The position numbers and the translations under genes were made by a program. The notes below the pieces were generated by a model. It had not been told where the DNA came from, made no database searches, and saw only the letters and a program-made list of their open reading frames with translations. From contig DASZTV010000040.1 of NCBI GenBank assembly GCA_035548125.1, positions 1-64,000 of the forward strand: a stretch of 64,000 nucleotides of DNA. Direction: 5' to 3'. Position 1 is the stretch's first letter. Every line of letters starts with the position of its first letter. The stretch comes from DASZTV01 sp035548125 (GTDB taxonomy: Bacteria; Actinomycetota; Actinomycetes; JAFAQI01). This document shows positions 1 through 7,301 of this stretch, one piece after another.

Positions 1-943
1 CCGGAAGGCCGAGCGGCCGTAGCTGCGCTTCCCAGGCGACAGCGCTCTTGGCCGCGAAGCATGCCGTCAGCATCGCGATCACCTCGTCGCGGTTCTTCGA
101 TCGCGCGTGCATCGTCATGTACCTGGGATCGCTCGCCCAGCCGGGCTCACCGATCGCGTCGCACAGCTGACGCCAGAGCTCATCGCGGGTGACGAAGACC
201 GCGAGATAGCCATCGGCGGTCGGGAAGAGCTGCGCGGGGACGTAGAAGTTGTGGCCACCGGAGGGCTGCCGAGTCGGGACCACGCCGCCGTTGAGGTACT
301 GCGCGCCCTTGTAGTTGAGCTGGCTCAGCATCGTCTCGAACATCGAGACGTCCACCTGACCACCGGTGCCGGTACGACCTGCCTGGTGCACCTTCGCGAG
401 CAGCCCGAGGGCCGCCATGATCGCCGAGGAGTTGTCCGCCGCGGTGTAACCGGGAAGCATCGGCGGACCGTCCGGCTCGCCCGACATCGCTGCCAGTCCG
501 ACGCCGGCCTGCACGAGGTAGTCGAACACCGGCCCGTCGTCGTCGGCTCCGTCCAGGCCGTAGCCGGTGAGCGCGACGCAGACGATCTTCGGATTGACCG
601 CGCCCAGCGATGCGTAGTCAAGGCCGAGCTTGCGGATCGCCGGCGGGCGGAGGTTCACGAGCAGCGCGTCCGAGGTTTCGACCAGGCGGTGCAGGTCGGC
701 CTGGCCGTCCTCGGTGTCGAGATCGATCCGCACACTGCGTTTGTTGCGGTTGATGCTCGCGAAGTAGACGTTGTGCCCGTCGACGTACTGCGATCCGACG
801 TGACGCGACAGGTCGCCGGCCTTCGACTCGATCTTGATGACGTCGGCGCCGAGATCGGCGAGCAGCATCGTCGCGTAGGGGCCGGCAAGGATGTGTCCGA
901 CTTCGAGGATCCGAAGTCCCGCGAGCGGCCCGGTGATGGTCAC
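1..943 (-). CDS. CaiB/BaiF (class III) CoA-transferase, 3' end cut by window edge
   Basis: Moves CoA between acyl-CoA and a free carboxylic acid in the cytoplasm; the substrate cannot be told from sequence. Reading from the GTG at 943 the protein begins VTITGPLAGLRILEVG, followed by ADLGADVIKIES and NRNKRSVRIDLD, the typical N-terminal blocks of this family, and later GTGGQVDVSMFE, the family active-site region. About 314 residues are visible of a usual ~400, so the C-terminus lies outside the window. The GTG overlaps the TGA of the upstream VOC gene (GTGA), implying translational coupling. It is the last visible member of a minus-strand operon LLM oxidoreductase - VOC - CoA-transferase. A GTG start is preferred because there is no better in-frame start and the coupling is exact. 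Confidence 0.9.
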   Translation of the reverse strand, partial: MTITGPLAGLRILEVGHILAGPYATMLLADLGADVIKIESKAGDLSRHVGSQYVDGHNVYFASINRNKRSVRIDLDTEDGQADLHRLVETSDALLVNLRPPAIRKLGLDYASLGAVNPKIVCVALTGYGLDGADDDGPVFDYLVQAGVGLAAMSGEPDGPPMLPGYTAADNSSAIMAALGLLAKVHQAGRTGTGGQVDVSMFETMLSQLNYKGAQYLNGGVVPTRQPSGGHNFYVPAQLFPTADGYLAVFVTRDELWRQLCDAIGEPGWASDPRYMTMHARSKNRDEVIAMLTACFAAKSAVAWEAQLRPLGLP

Positions 944-1365
944 GCGGCCGGAACGTCCAGCAGCTCGACGAGAATCCCGTCGGGGTCGCGAAGCGTCACC
1001 ACAGTGACGCCGTTCCGAAGCGTCGCCCTCCGTACGTCGGTGCCACCTGCCGCCTCCAGCTTCGGCAGCACAACCGCGAGGTCAACCATGAACGACAGCA
1101 TGACGACCCCGGTGGCGACCGGCGTCGGTCCGGAGCCTTCGGGGACCGGCTGGGCCATCGTCAGCAGCTCGACCTGGCCGCGCTCACGATGCTCCGGGTC
1201 GCCGAGGATCATCGCCCGCAGCCGTCCGGAGGTGACGCCGAACAACTCCGGCCACGGACCGTCGAACTCGCGGTCGATGATCGTGCCGAGACCCAACGCG
1301 TCGCGATAGAACCCCAGACTGCGATCAGCGTCGGCGACGAAGACGACGACGTGATCGAGATGCAT
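940..1365 (-). CDS. VOC (glyoxalase/bleomycin-resistance/dioxygenase) family protein
   Basis: Small protein of the vicinal-oxygen-chelate superfamily, which includes lyases, epimerases and dioxygenases using a metal in a paired beta-alpha-beta-beta-beta fold. The N-terminus MHLDHVVVFVADADRSLGFY is the standard first motif, and TLRDPDGILVELLDV the standard last motif with the metal-ligand Glu. I choose the ATG at 1365 (141 aa) because it forms a TGATG junction with the upstream LLM gene; an ATG at 1380 would add five residues and overlap that gene by 16 bp. The downstream CoA-transferase starts inside its stop codon. Linked to CoA chemistry, a methylmalonyl-CoA-epimerase-like or dioxygenase role is possible, but nothing here decides it. 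Confidence 0.85.
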   Translation of the reverse strand: MHLDHVVVFVADADRSLGFYRDALGLGTIIDREFDGPWPELFGVTSGRLRAMILGDPEHRERGQVELLTMAQPVPEGSGPTPVATGVVMLSFMVDLAVVLPKLEAAGGTDVRRATLRNGVTVVTLRDPDGILVELLDVPAA

Positions 1366-2318
1366 CAGATCTCTGGGCACAGCGAAGCGAGGTACGCGAT
1401 GGTGCGGTCGCGGGACTCGATCCGGGCGTCACGAGTCTTCCCGTACGGCAGCACGCGCACCGAGAAGTCGGAGACTCCGGCGTCGCGGTAGCGCTCGAGC
1501 TGCACGCGCACCGCGGCCTCGTCGCCGGCGACCAGGAAGTCGCCGGAGTCGCGCGCGTCACCGTGCTCGAGCAGCCTTTCGTAGTTCGGCGAGTAGTCGG
1601 AGTGGCTCATCGCCTTGCGCGCCCACTCGCGCGCGCCGTCGACCTCGTCACTGGCGCACAGCGTGACCGGCACGCCTGCGACGATCCGTGGCGACGGCCG
1701 GCCCGCATCGGCTGCGGCCTTGGTGATGCTGGGCGCGATGTGATCGCCGATGGTGCGGGCGTCCGCCATCCAGAGGACGGTGCCGTCGGTCTGCTCGCCG
1801 GCGATCTTCAGCATCAGCGGCGCGAGCGCGGCCAACAGGATCGGGGTCGTCGTGATGTCGGTGACCGCCAGCGGGTTGTGGATCCGGAAGTGCTCGTTCT
1901 CGACGTCGATTGGGCCGGGCCCGGCGAACGCCTTGTTGAGCACCTCGAGGTAGCTGCGGACCAGCCGCGCCGGCTTGTCGTAGGACAGCCCGAGCATGTC
2001 CTCGATCACCCAGTGGTGCGACGGTCCGATGCCCAACGCGAGGCGCCCTTCGCACACCACCTGCGTCGACAGCGCCTGATGTGCCATCGCGATCGGATGG
2101 CGGGTCTGGATCGGCAGCACCGCCGTACCGATCTCGATCGTGCGCGTCACGCGGCCCATCAGCGCGCACGCGGTGAGGGCGTCGAAGTCGTCCGGTGGTT
2201 GCGCCACCCACACCGAGGCGAAACCGGCCTGCTCGGCGGCGACCGCATCGCCCTCGATCTTGGCGACGGTCTCGCGATAGCGGCCGGGGTCCGGACCGAC
2301 CATCAGACCGATGCGCAC
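1365..2318 (-). CDS. LLM-class F420-dependent oxidoreductase
   Basis: Luciferase-like (beta/alpha)8-barrel protein of 317 residues; relatives use reduced coenzyme F420 (or FMN) to transfer hydride to or from small organic substrates. The opening MRIGLMVGPDPGRYRETVAKIE, the block ASVWVAQPPDDFDALTACALMG and the segment RLALGIGPSHHWVIEDMLGLSYD are typical of actinobacterial F420-type LLM enzymes. It heads a tightly coupled three-gene operon (TGATG to the VOC gene, then GTGA to the CoA-transferase) and is divergent from the SDR gene across about 120 bp. The F420 assignment comes from family resemblance; no cofactor residue alone proves it. A second LLM protein lies at 6309-7241, so the region probably carries two steps of one catabolic route. 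Confidence 0.88.
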   Translation of the reverse strand: MRIGLMVGPDPGRYRETVAKIEGDAVAAEQAGFASVWVAQPPDDFDALTACALMGRVTRTIEIGTAVLPIQTRHPIAMAHQALSTQVVCEGRLALGIGPSHHWVIEDMLGLSYDKPARLVRSYLEVLNKAFAGPGPIDVENEHFRIHNPLAVTDITTTPILLAALAPLMLKIAGEQTDGTVLWMADARTIGDHIAPSITKAAADAGRPSPRIVAGVPVTLCASDEVDGAREWARKAMSHSDYSPNYERLLEHGDARDSGDFLVAGDEAAVRVQLERYRDAGVSDFSVRVLPYGKTRDARIESRDRTIAYLASLCPEI

Positions 2319-2438
2319 GGCCCAGTTATATCGCTAGACCGGCCCATGCGGTAATTACGTTCTCAATAGCGAGAGTCACTGTTGCAGAAGGCCGCAACTA
2401 CGCGATACTCGGCAAGCGGCACACCAGGAGGAAGAGCA
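2319..2438. promoter_or_regulatory. Divergent intergenic region between LLM and SDR genes
   Basis: About 120 bp separate the two divergent starts and must carry both promoters. It is clearly AT-richer than its surroundings around 2325-2370 (ttatatcgctag, gcggtaattacg). Short inverted repeats can be seen, for example GTTGC-N8-GCAAC near 2381-2398, but none is long enough to call an operator. A strong Shine-Dalgarno (aggagga, 2426-2432) sits six bases before the TTG at 2439. Confidence 0.4.
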
Positions 2439-3182
2439 TTGAGCAGGGTTGCGGTAGTCACCGGCGGCGGTTCCGGCATGGGCCTGGAGTGCGCTCGACA
2501 GCTCGCTGCGCGCGGTGACCGCGTCGCGGTGATCGACCTGTCCGCTGAAGCCGCGGAGAAGGCCGCGGCGGGAATCGCTGAGTCGGGGGGCACCGCCATC
2601 GGCGTGCAGGCCGACGTGAGCGACCGGGCCGCGGTCGACGCGGCGTACGCCTCCGCCCGCGAGCAGCTCGGACCGATCGAGATCCTGGTGACCAGCGCCG
2701 GCCTCGACGAGTTCGCATCGTTCACCGACATCTCCGCCGCGCAGTGGGACCGGATGATCGCGGTCAACCTCACCGGCACCTTCAACTGCCTGCAAGCCGC
2801 CGTCCCGGACATGCTCGCCGGCGGGTGGGGCCGCATCGTCACCATCTCGTCATCGAGCGCGCAGAGCGGCGCGAAACGCATGGCGCACTACGTGGCGTCG
2901 AAGGGCGGCGTGATCGGAATCACGAAGGCTCTCGCCGTCGAGCTCGCCCCCAATGGCATCACCGTCAACACCATCCCGCCCGGCTTCATCGACACCCCGA
3001 TGGTGCGGCGCGCCGAGGACAAGGGCGACCTTCCCGACGTCAACCTGATCGCGAAGCAGACCCCGGTACGCCGTGCCGGGACCCCGCAGGACATCGCCGC
3101 GGCGTGCGTGTTCCTGTGCTCCGAGGAAGCGGGCTACATCACCGGCCAGGCGCTCAACGTCAACGGCGGTTGGTACCTGTAG
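2439..3182 (+). CDS. SDR family NAD(P)-dependent oxidoreductase
   Basis: Short-chain dehydrogenase of 247 residues. The Rossmann motif TGGGSGMG, the NLTGTFN region, the catalytic Ser in TISSSSAQSG, the YVASK catalytic pair and the C-terminal TGQALNVNGGWYL are all present. The start is chosen as TTG at 2439: the reading frame is open to 2382, but a near-perfect Shine-Dalgarno lies just upstream of this TTG and the Rossmann strand RVAVVTGGG begins two codons later. It leads a plus-strand set with the CMD-like protein (17 bp gap) and amidohydrolase. Function is oxidation of a secondary alcohol or 3-hydroxyacyl substrate; exact substrate unknown. Confidence 0.9.
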   Translation: MSRVAVVTGGGSGMGLECARQLAARGDRVAVIDLSAEAAEKAAAGIAESGGTAIGVQADVSDRAAVDAAYASAREQLGPIEILVTSAGLDEFASFTDISAAQWDRMIAVNLTGTFNCLQAAVPDMLAGGWGRIVTISSSSAQSGAKRMAHYVASKGGVIGITKALAVELAPNGITVNTIPPGFIDTPMVRRAEDKGDLPDVNLIAKQTPVRRAGTPQDIAAACVFLCSEEAGYITGQALNVNGGWYL

Positions 3183-3199
3183 ATGACGCCGAGCTTCCA

Positions 3200-3799
3200 G
3201 TGACCTCGCGGATCGGTCCCGTCCCGAAGGAGCAGTGGGACGACGACTGCGCGACGGCGATCCGGGCCGGCATGCCCGCGGCGGCAGCCGACCGGTTCCT
3301 GTCCGCGGATCCTGATTCGCCGAGACTCGCCAACGGGATCGGCAGCATGCTGCACCACCCCAAGCTCGCGGCCGCGTTCCTGACGTTCAACGGGCAGTTG
3401 CTCTGGGACCCCGTGCTCTCGCCGCGGCTGCGCGAGCTCGCGGTGCTACGCGTCGCGCGTCGTACCCGCTCCCAGTACGAATGGGTGCAGCACGCGAAGC
3501 TCTCGCAGCGCTACGACGTGACGGCGGCAGAGGTCGAGGCGATCGCGATCGGCGACGAGGCGGTCTTCTCCGACCTCGAGGCGGATGTGTTGCGCGCGAC
3601 CGACCAGCTGGTCGACGACTACCGGATCGACGACGACACCTGGCAGCGGCTCGCGGCCCAGCTCGACGAGAGGTCGCTCACCGAGCTGCTGTTCGTCGTC
3701 GGCACGTATACGAGCCTTGCCATGGTGTTCAACGGCCTGGGCGTGGAGCTCGACCCCGACCTCGACCCGGCGATCGCGCCGGCGTTACCGGAGGAGTAA
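3200..3799 (+). CDS. Carboxymuconolactone decarboxylase-like (AhpD-fold) protein
   Basis: All-helical protein of 199 residues. The block RLRELAVLRVARRTRSQYEWVQHAKLSQRYDV matches the CMD/AhpD signature, and the C-terminal half contains FVVGTYTSLAMVFNGLGVELD, also typical. The two cysteines that make AhpD members thiol peroxidase partners are absent: the usual E-x-x-x-x-H region reads EWVQHA with no Cys. It is therefore more likely a lactone decarboxylase-like or structural member than an AhpD-type reductase. GTG at 3200 is the only sensible in-frame start; an ATG at 3183 is out of frame. It is followed by GTG of the amidohydrolase after three bases. Confidence 0.85.
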   Translation: MTSRIGPVPKEQWDDDCATAIRAGMPAAAADRFLSADPDSPRLANGIGSMLHHPKLAAAFLTFNGQLLWDPVLSPRLRELAVLRVARRTRSQYEWVQHAKLSQRYDVTAAEVEAIAIGDEAVFSDLEADVLRATDQLVDDYRIDDDTWQRLAAQLDERSLTELLFVVGTYTSLAMVFNGLGVELDPDLDPAIAPALPEE

Positions 3800-3802
3800 G
3801 CG

Positions 3803-5056
3803 GTGAGCCAACCCGCTGCAACCGCCGACGAGCCGATCGTGGTTCGCGCGGCGCGGTGGCTCGACGTCGAGGCGGGCGAGCTGAAGGCGCCCGCGGCGGT
3901 CGTCGTCGACGGGGACCGCATCACGTCGGTCGGAAGCGACGCCGCGCCGGCGGGGGCTCGCGAGATCGACCTCGCCGACGCGACGCTACTCCCGGGCCTC
4001 ATGGACATGGAGCTGAACCTGTTCCTCGGCGGCCCCTCCGGGGGCAACCCGCGCAGCGACGTCCAGGACGACCCCGCCTTCCGTACGTTGCGCGCGACGA
4101 TCAACGCGCGCAAGACGTTGCTGTCCGGCTTCACGACGGTCCGCAACCTGGGCCTGTTCGTGCGCACCGGCGGGGTCCTGCTCGACGTCGCGCTGTCGCG
4201 CGCGATCGACAACGGGTGGGTCGACGGGCCGCGGGTCGAGCCGGCCGGCCACGCCATCTCCCCCACCGGCGGTCACCTCGACCCGACGATGTTCCAGCGG
4301 ATCGGCCCGGGCATCATGCCGCTCACCGTCGAGGAGGGCATCGCCAATGGCGTCGCGGAGGTCCGGGCGGCGGTGCGCTACCAGCTGAAGTACGGCGCGC
4401 GGCTGATCAAGGTCTCCGCGTCAGGTGGCGTGATGTCGCACAGCGGCGCGTCAGGAGCGCAGCAGTACTCCGACGAAGAGCTCGCAGCCATCGCTGACGA
4501 AGCGCATCGTGCGGGGGCGAAGGTCGCGGCGCACTGCCACGGCGACGGCGCGGCACGCGCCTGCATCGAGGCGGGATTCGACTGCCTCGAACACGGCTTC
4601 CTGATCAGCGACGAGACCCTCGCGCTGATGGCGCAACGCGGGACGTTCCTAGTCAGCACCACGTGCCTCGCCGACCAGATGGACCTCTCGCGCGCCGCAC
4701 CTGAGCTCGTCGCGAAGGCCGAGCAGGTGTTCCCGCTGGCTCGGACAGTGTTGCCGCGCGCCGCCGCGGCCGGCGTACGGATCTGCTGCGGGACCGACGC
4801 CCCGGCCATCCCGCACGGCGACGGCGCGAAGGAGCTCGCCGCGATCGTCTCGCGCGGACTGACGCCGCTGGACGCGTTACGCGCGGCGACCGTCAACAGC
4901 GCCGCGCTGATCGATCGAGAGCACGACCTCGGGAAGCTCGCGCCGGGCTACCTCGCCGACGTCGTCGCGGTGCCCGGCAACCCGCTCGACGACATCTCGG
5001 TCATCGAGAACGTGCAGTTCGTGATGAAGGGCGGCGCCGTCTACCGGCAACCCTGA
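3803..5056 (+). CDS. Amidohydrolase-family protein (imidazolonepropionase/prolidase-like), metal motif altered
   Basis: 417-residue protein with the composite beta-sandwich plus TIM-barrel of the amidohydrolase superfamily. Visible: DGDRITSVG, GLMDMELNLFLGG, GGHLDPTMF, the barrel Lys in ARLIKVSASGGV, His in VAAHCHGDGA and CLEHGF, the late Asp in CCGTDAPAIPHG, and the closing LGKLAPGYLADVVAV. The first metal-binding motif, normally H-x-H after PGLID, reads MELN here, so two ligands are missing while Lys, two His and Asp remain. It may use fewer metals or be catalytically changed. Start GTG 3803 has ggaggag about seven bases upstream. It follows the CMD-like gene directly and meets the next gene tail to tail with a 3-bp gap. 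Confidence 0.88.
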   Translation: MSQPAATADEPIVVRAARWLDVEAGELKAPAAVVVDGDRITSVGSDAAPAGAREIDLADATLLPGLMDMELNLFLGGPSGGNPRSDVQDDPAFRTLRATINARKTLLSGFTTVRNLGLFVRTGGVLLDVALSRAIDNGWVDGPRVEPAGHAISPTGGHLDPTMFQRIGPGIMPLTVEEGIANGVAEVRAAVRYQLKYGARLIKVSASGGVMSHSGASGAQQYSDEELAAIADEAHRAGAKVAAHCHGDGAARACIEAGFDCLEHGFLISDETLALMAQRGTFLVSTTCLADQMDLSRAAPELVAKAEQVFPLARTVLPRAAAAGVRICCGTDAPAIPHGDGAKELAAIVSRGLTPLDALRAATVNSAALIDREHDLGKLAPGYLADVVAVPGNPLDDISVIENVQFVMKGGAVYRQP

Positions 5057-5059
5057 GCC

Positions 5060-5452
5060 TCAGGCCAGCGTGCCTTCGTACAGCGCGTCGTAGACCCGCG
5101 TCACGCTGTCGGTGCGCTTCAGGTCGATCACGCCGCGGATCTCGAGGATCTCCAACAGCGGATAGAGCGTGTCGAACATCCCCCAGATCCGCTTGTACTC
5201 GGTGGCGGTCATCGGCAGCGAGGACGTGATCGGACGGCGTGAGACACCCGCGCGCGCGATGTCGTTGCGCACCTGGGCGATGATGCGCCGCCAGAAGTCG
5301 AGCAACACGTCCATCCCCTGGTCGTCGGGGACCCGACCGTCGCTTCGCAGCTTGTCCATCGACTTCATGACTACCTGCATGTAGTCGAGGAAGTCACGGC
5401 CGTCCTCCGGGACGTACGGCTGGGTCGTGAAGAGCTGCTGGTCGGACGGCAT
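5060..5452 (-). CDS. Conserved hypothetical protein, 130 aa
   Basis: I do not recognise a named domain. The protein starts MPSDQQLFTTQPYVPEDGRD and appears soluble and alpha-helical (LDFWRRIIAQVRNDIAR, EYKRIWGMFDTLYPLLEILE), with no signal peptide or membrane segment. The open frame extends further upstream, but the ATG at 5452 is favoured because upstream translation is low-complexity and overlaps the divergent enoyl-CoA hydratase gene. It is convergent with the amidohydrolase (3-bp gap). Its conserved-looking Trp/Tyr/Phe spacing and clean composition argue that it is a real gene; a role in the surrounding catabolic set is only guilt by association. Confidence 0.7.
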   Translation of the reverse strand: MPSDQQLFTTQPYVPEDGRDFLDYMQVVMKSMDKLRSDGRVPDDQGMDVLLDFWRRIIAQVRNDIARAGVSRRPITSSLPMTATEYKRIWGMFDTLYPLLEILEIRGVIDLKRTDSVTRVYDALYEGTLA

Positions 5453-5509
5453 GCCGGACAGTCTGCTATGCCGAGTCCGCGGCCGCACGAGCGCGTTACT
5501 CTCGCGTCC

Positions 5510-6307
5510 GTGGCGGACACGGCGGCGCCGGAGCCGGACGGCGGCGTCCGGCTCAGCATCGACGGCGGCGTCGCCGTCATCACGATCGACCGTCCCGAGG
5601 TTCGCAACGCGATCGGCTTCAAGACCGTCGACGGTCTGAACGCCGCCCTCGCGCAGATCGAAGCAGCCGACGAGGCCGTCGCCGTCACGGTGATCCGCGG
5701 CAGTGGCGATCGGGCGTTCGTTTCGGGCGGCGACCTCAAGGAGCTGGCGACGGTCCGCACCCACTCCGAGGCGGCGGACATGGCGCGCGGGGTGCGCGCC
5801 ATGCTGGACCGGCTCGCCGCGCTGCCGGTGCCCGTGATCGCCGCCCTCAACGGCCACGCGCTCGGCGGCGGCGCAGAGACCGCCGTGGCCGCCGACCTCC
5901 GGATCGCGGCGGACGACGTACGCATCGGCTTCACCCAGGTCAGCCTCGCGATCATGCCGGCGTGGGGCGGCGTCGAGCGGCTCACCCAGCTAATCGGCCG
6001 GAGCCGGGCGATGCTCGCGATCACGACAGGAGCGCAGTACGACGCGGCGAGCGCGCAGCAGATCGGCCTGGTCGATCTCGTCGTAGCGCGGGCCGAGTTC
6101 GACGCGCAGTGGCAGGCGCTCGCCGCCTCGATGGCGGCCGCCGCGCCGGGTACGACCCGGGCCGTGAAAGCGGTCATCAACTCGGTCGCCTCGTCGGTGC
6201 ACGAACACAGCCGCCGGGAGGCGATCGATGAGTTCGCCACGCTGTGGGCCGCGCCCGCGCACTGGGACGCGGTCGACGCGATGACGAAACAACGGAAGAG
6301 TCGCTGA
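5510..6307 (+). CDS. Enoyl-CoA hydratase/isomerase family protein
   Basis: Crotonase-fold enzyme of 265 residues acting on acyl-CoA in beta-oxidation-like pathways. It shows GVAVITIDRPEVRNAIG, the first oxyanion-hole loop DRAFVSGGDLKEL, and NGHALGGGAETAVAADLRIA with the Glu position used for water activation in hydratases. FTQVSLAIMPAWGGVERLTQLIG is the usual following block. I prefer the GTG at 5510, just before the conserved N-terminal strand and 57 bp from the divergent gene; the frame stays open to an ATG at 5468 (279 aa), which has no convincing ribosome site. It is followed after one base by the LLM gene, suggesting co-transcription. Hydratase versus isomerase activity cannot be separated here. 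Confidence 0.88.
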   Translation: MADTAAPEPDGGVRLSIDGGVAVITIDRPEVRNAIGFKTVDGLNAALAQIEAADEAVAVTVIRGSGDRAFVSGGDLKELATVRTHSEAADMARGVRAMLDRLAALPVPVIAALNGHALGGGAETAVAADLRIAADDVRIGFTQVSLAIMPAWGGVERLTQLIGRSRAMLAITTGAQYDAASAQQIGLVDLVVARAEFDAQWQALAASMAAAAPGTTRAVKAVINSVASSVHEHSRREAIDEFATLWAAPAHWDAVDAMTKQRKSR

Positions 6308-6308
6308 C

Positions 6309-7241
6309 GTGAGCGGGCTGACGTTCGGCATCTACGTCCCCCAGGTCGCGCTGAGCCCGGACGACCTGCTCGCCCGCGCGTTGGACTGTGAGCGGTTGGG
6401 CTTCTCCTCACTGTGGCTGTTCGACCATCTGTACGGACCCGGGCTTCCGGACGTCGACGCCTACGAGGGCTGGACCCTGGCGACGACGCTGCTCGCGAAG
6501 ACGACGACGTTGCGGGTCGGGCACCTGGTCACCTGCAACAACTTCCGCCACCCCGCGCTGCTCGCGAAGATGGCGACCAGCCTCGACGTCCTCTCCGGGG
6601 GTCGGCTCGAGTTCGGACTCGGCAGCGGCTCCTACGAAGAGGAGCACCACCAAGCGGGCATCGAGTGGGGATCGATTCGCGAACGCAGCGAACGGCTCGA
6701 GGAGTCCCTCGAGATCATCACGCGGATGTTCACCTCGCCGCGCACGTCCTTCGCCGGCAGGCACTACACCGTGACCGACCTGCCCAACCTCCCGGCACCG
6801 GTGCAGGCACCGCATCCGCCGATCCACATCGGCGGCGCCGGCAGGACCCTCACTCTCCCGCTGGTCGCGCGGTTCGCCGACGTCTGGAACGTCCCGACGT
6901 ACGCCCTCGGCGAGCTCGACGAGCTCACCTCCGTCCTGGACGCCGAGTGCGAACGCATCGGCCGCGACCCGAGTCAGATCACCCGCTCCCTCGAAGCCGT
7001 GCTCGCGACCGCCCCGCCGGACCGGCTCGACGACGCGGTCACGCTCGCGAAGCGGCGGTTCGGGATGCCCGGCTTCGGACTGGAAGAGGGCGGCTTCGTC
7101 GGGCCGCCCGCACAGGTCGTCGACCGCATCGGCGAGCTCGCCGGCAAAGGGTTCTCGTCATTCGTCTTCTTCACCCACGACCGCGCCGCCACCGAGACCC
7201 TCGAGCTGATCGCGAGCGACATCACGCCGCAGTTCGCCTGA
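6309..7241 (+). CDS. LLM-class flavin/F420-dependent oxidoreductase
   Basis: Second luciferase-like oxidoreductase in the region, 310 residues. Visible family blocks: TFGIYVPQVALSPDDLLARA, SSLWLFDHLYGPG, VGHLVTCNNFRHPALLAKMA, LSGGRLEFGLGSG and PHPPIHIGGAGRTLTLPLVARFADVWNV. These match the alkanal monooxygenase-like group in which F420 or FMN is bound in a TIM barrel. GTG at 6309 begins one base after the enoyl-CoA hydratase stop, so the two form an operon. It differs clearly from the LLM protein at 1365-2318 (different length and motif wording) and so is not a recent duplicate. Confidence 0.88.
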   Translation: MSGLTFGIYVPQVALSPDDLLARALDCERLGFSSLWLFDHLYGPGLPDVDAYEGWTLATTLLAKTTTLRVGHLVTCNNFRHPALLAKMATSLDVLSGGRLEFGLGSGSYEEEHHQAGIEWGSIRERSERLEESLEIITRMFTSPRTSFAGRHYTVTDLPNLPAPVQAPHPPIHIGGAGRTLTLPLVARFADVWNVPTYALGELDELTSVLDAECERIGRDPSQITRSLEAVLATAPPDRLDDAVTLAKRRFGMPGFGLEEGGFVGPPAQVVDRIGELAGKGFSSFVFFTHDRAATETLELIASDITPQFA

Positions 7242-7301
7242 CCGAGGTGATTCGGCTCACATCTCGTGGCTTCTCGCGGCGCGCGGTGTCACGCTTCGAC
7301 G

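Noticed and set aside
107..1309. A 400-codon open frame on the plus strand opposite the CoA-transferase and VOC genes
   Set aside because: Composition is Arg/Val/His-rich without any domain. It is the usual high-GC mirror of the real minus-strand genes.
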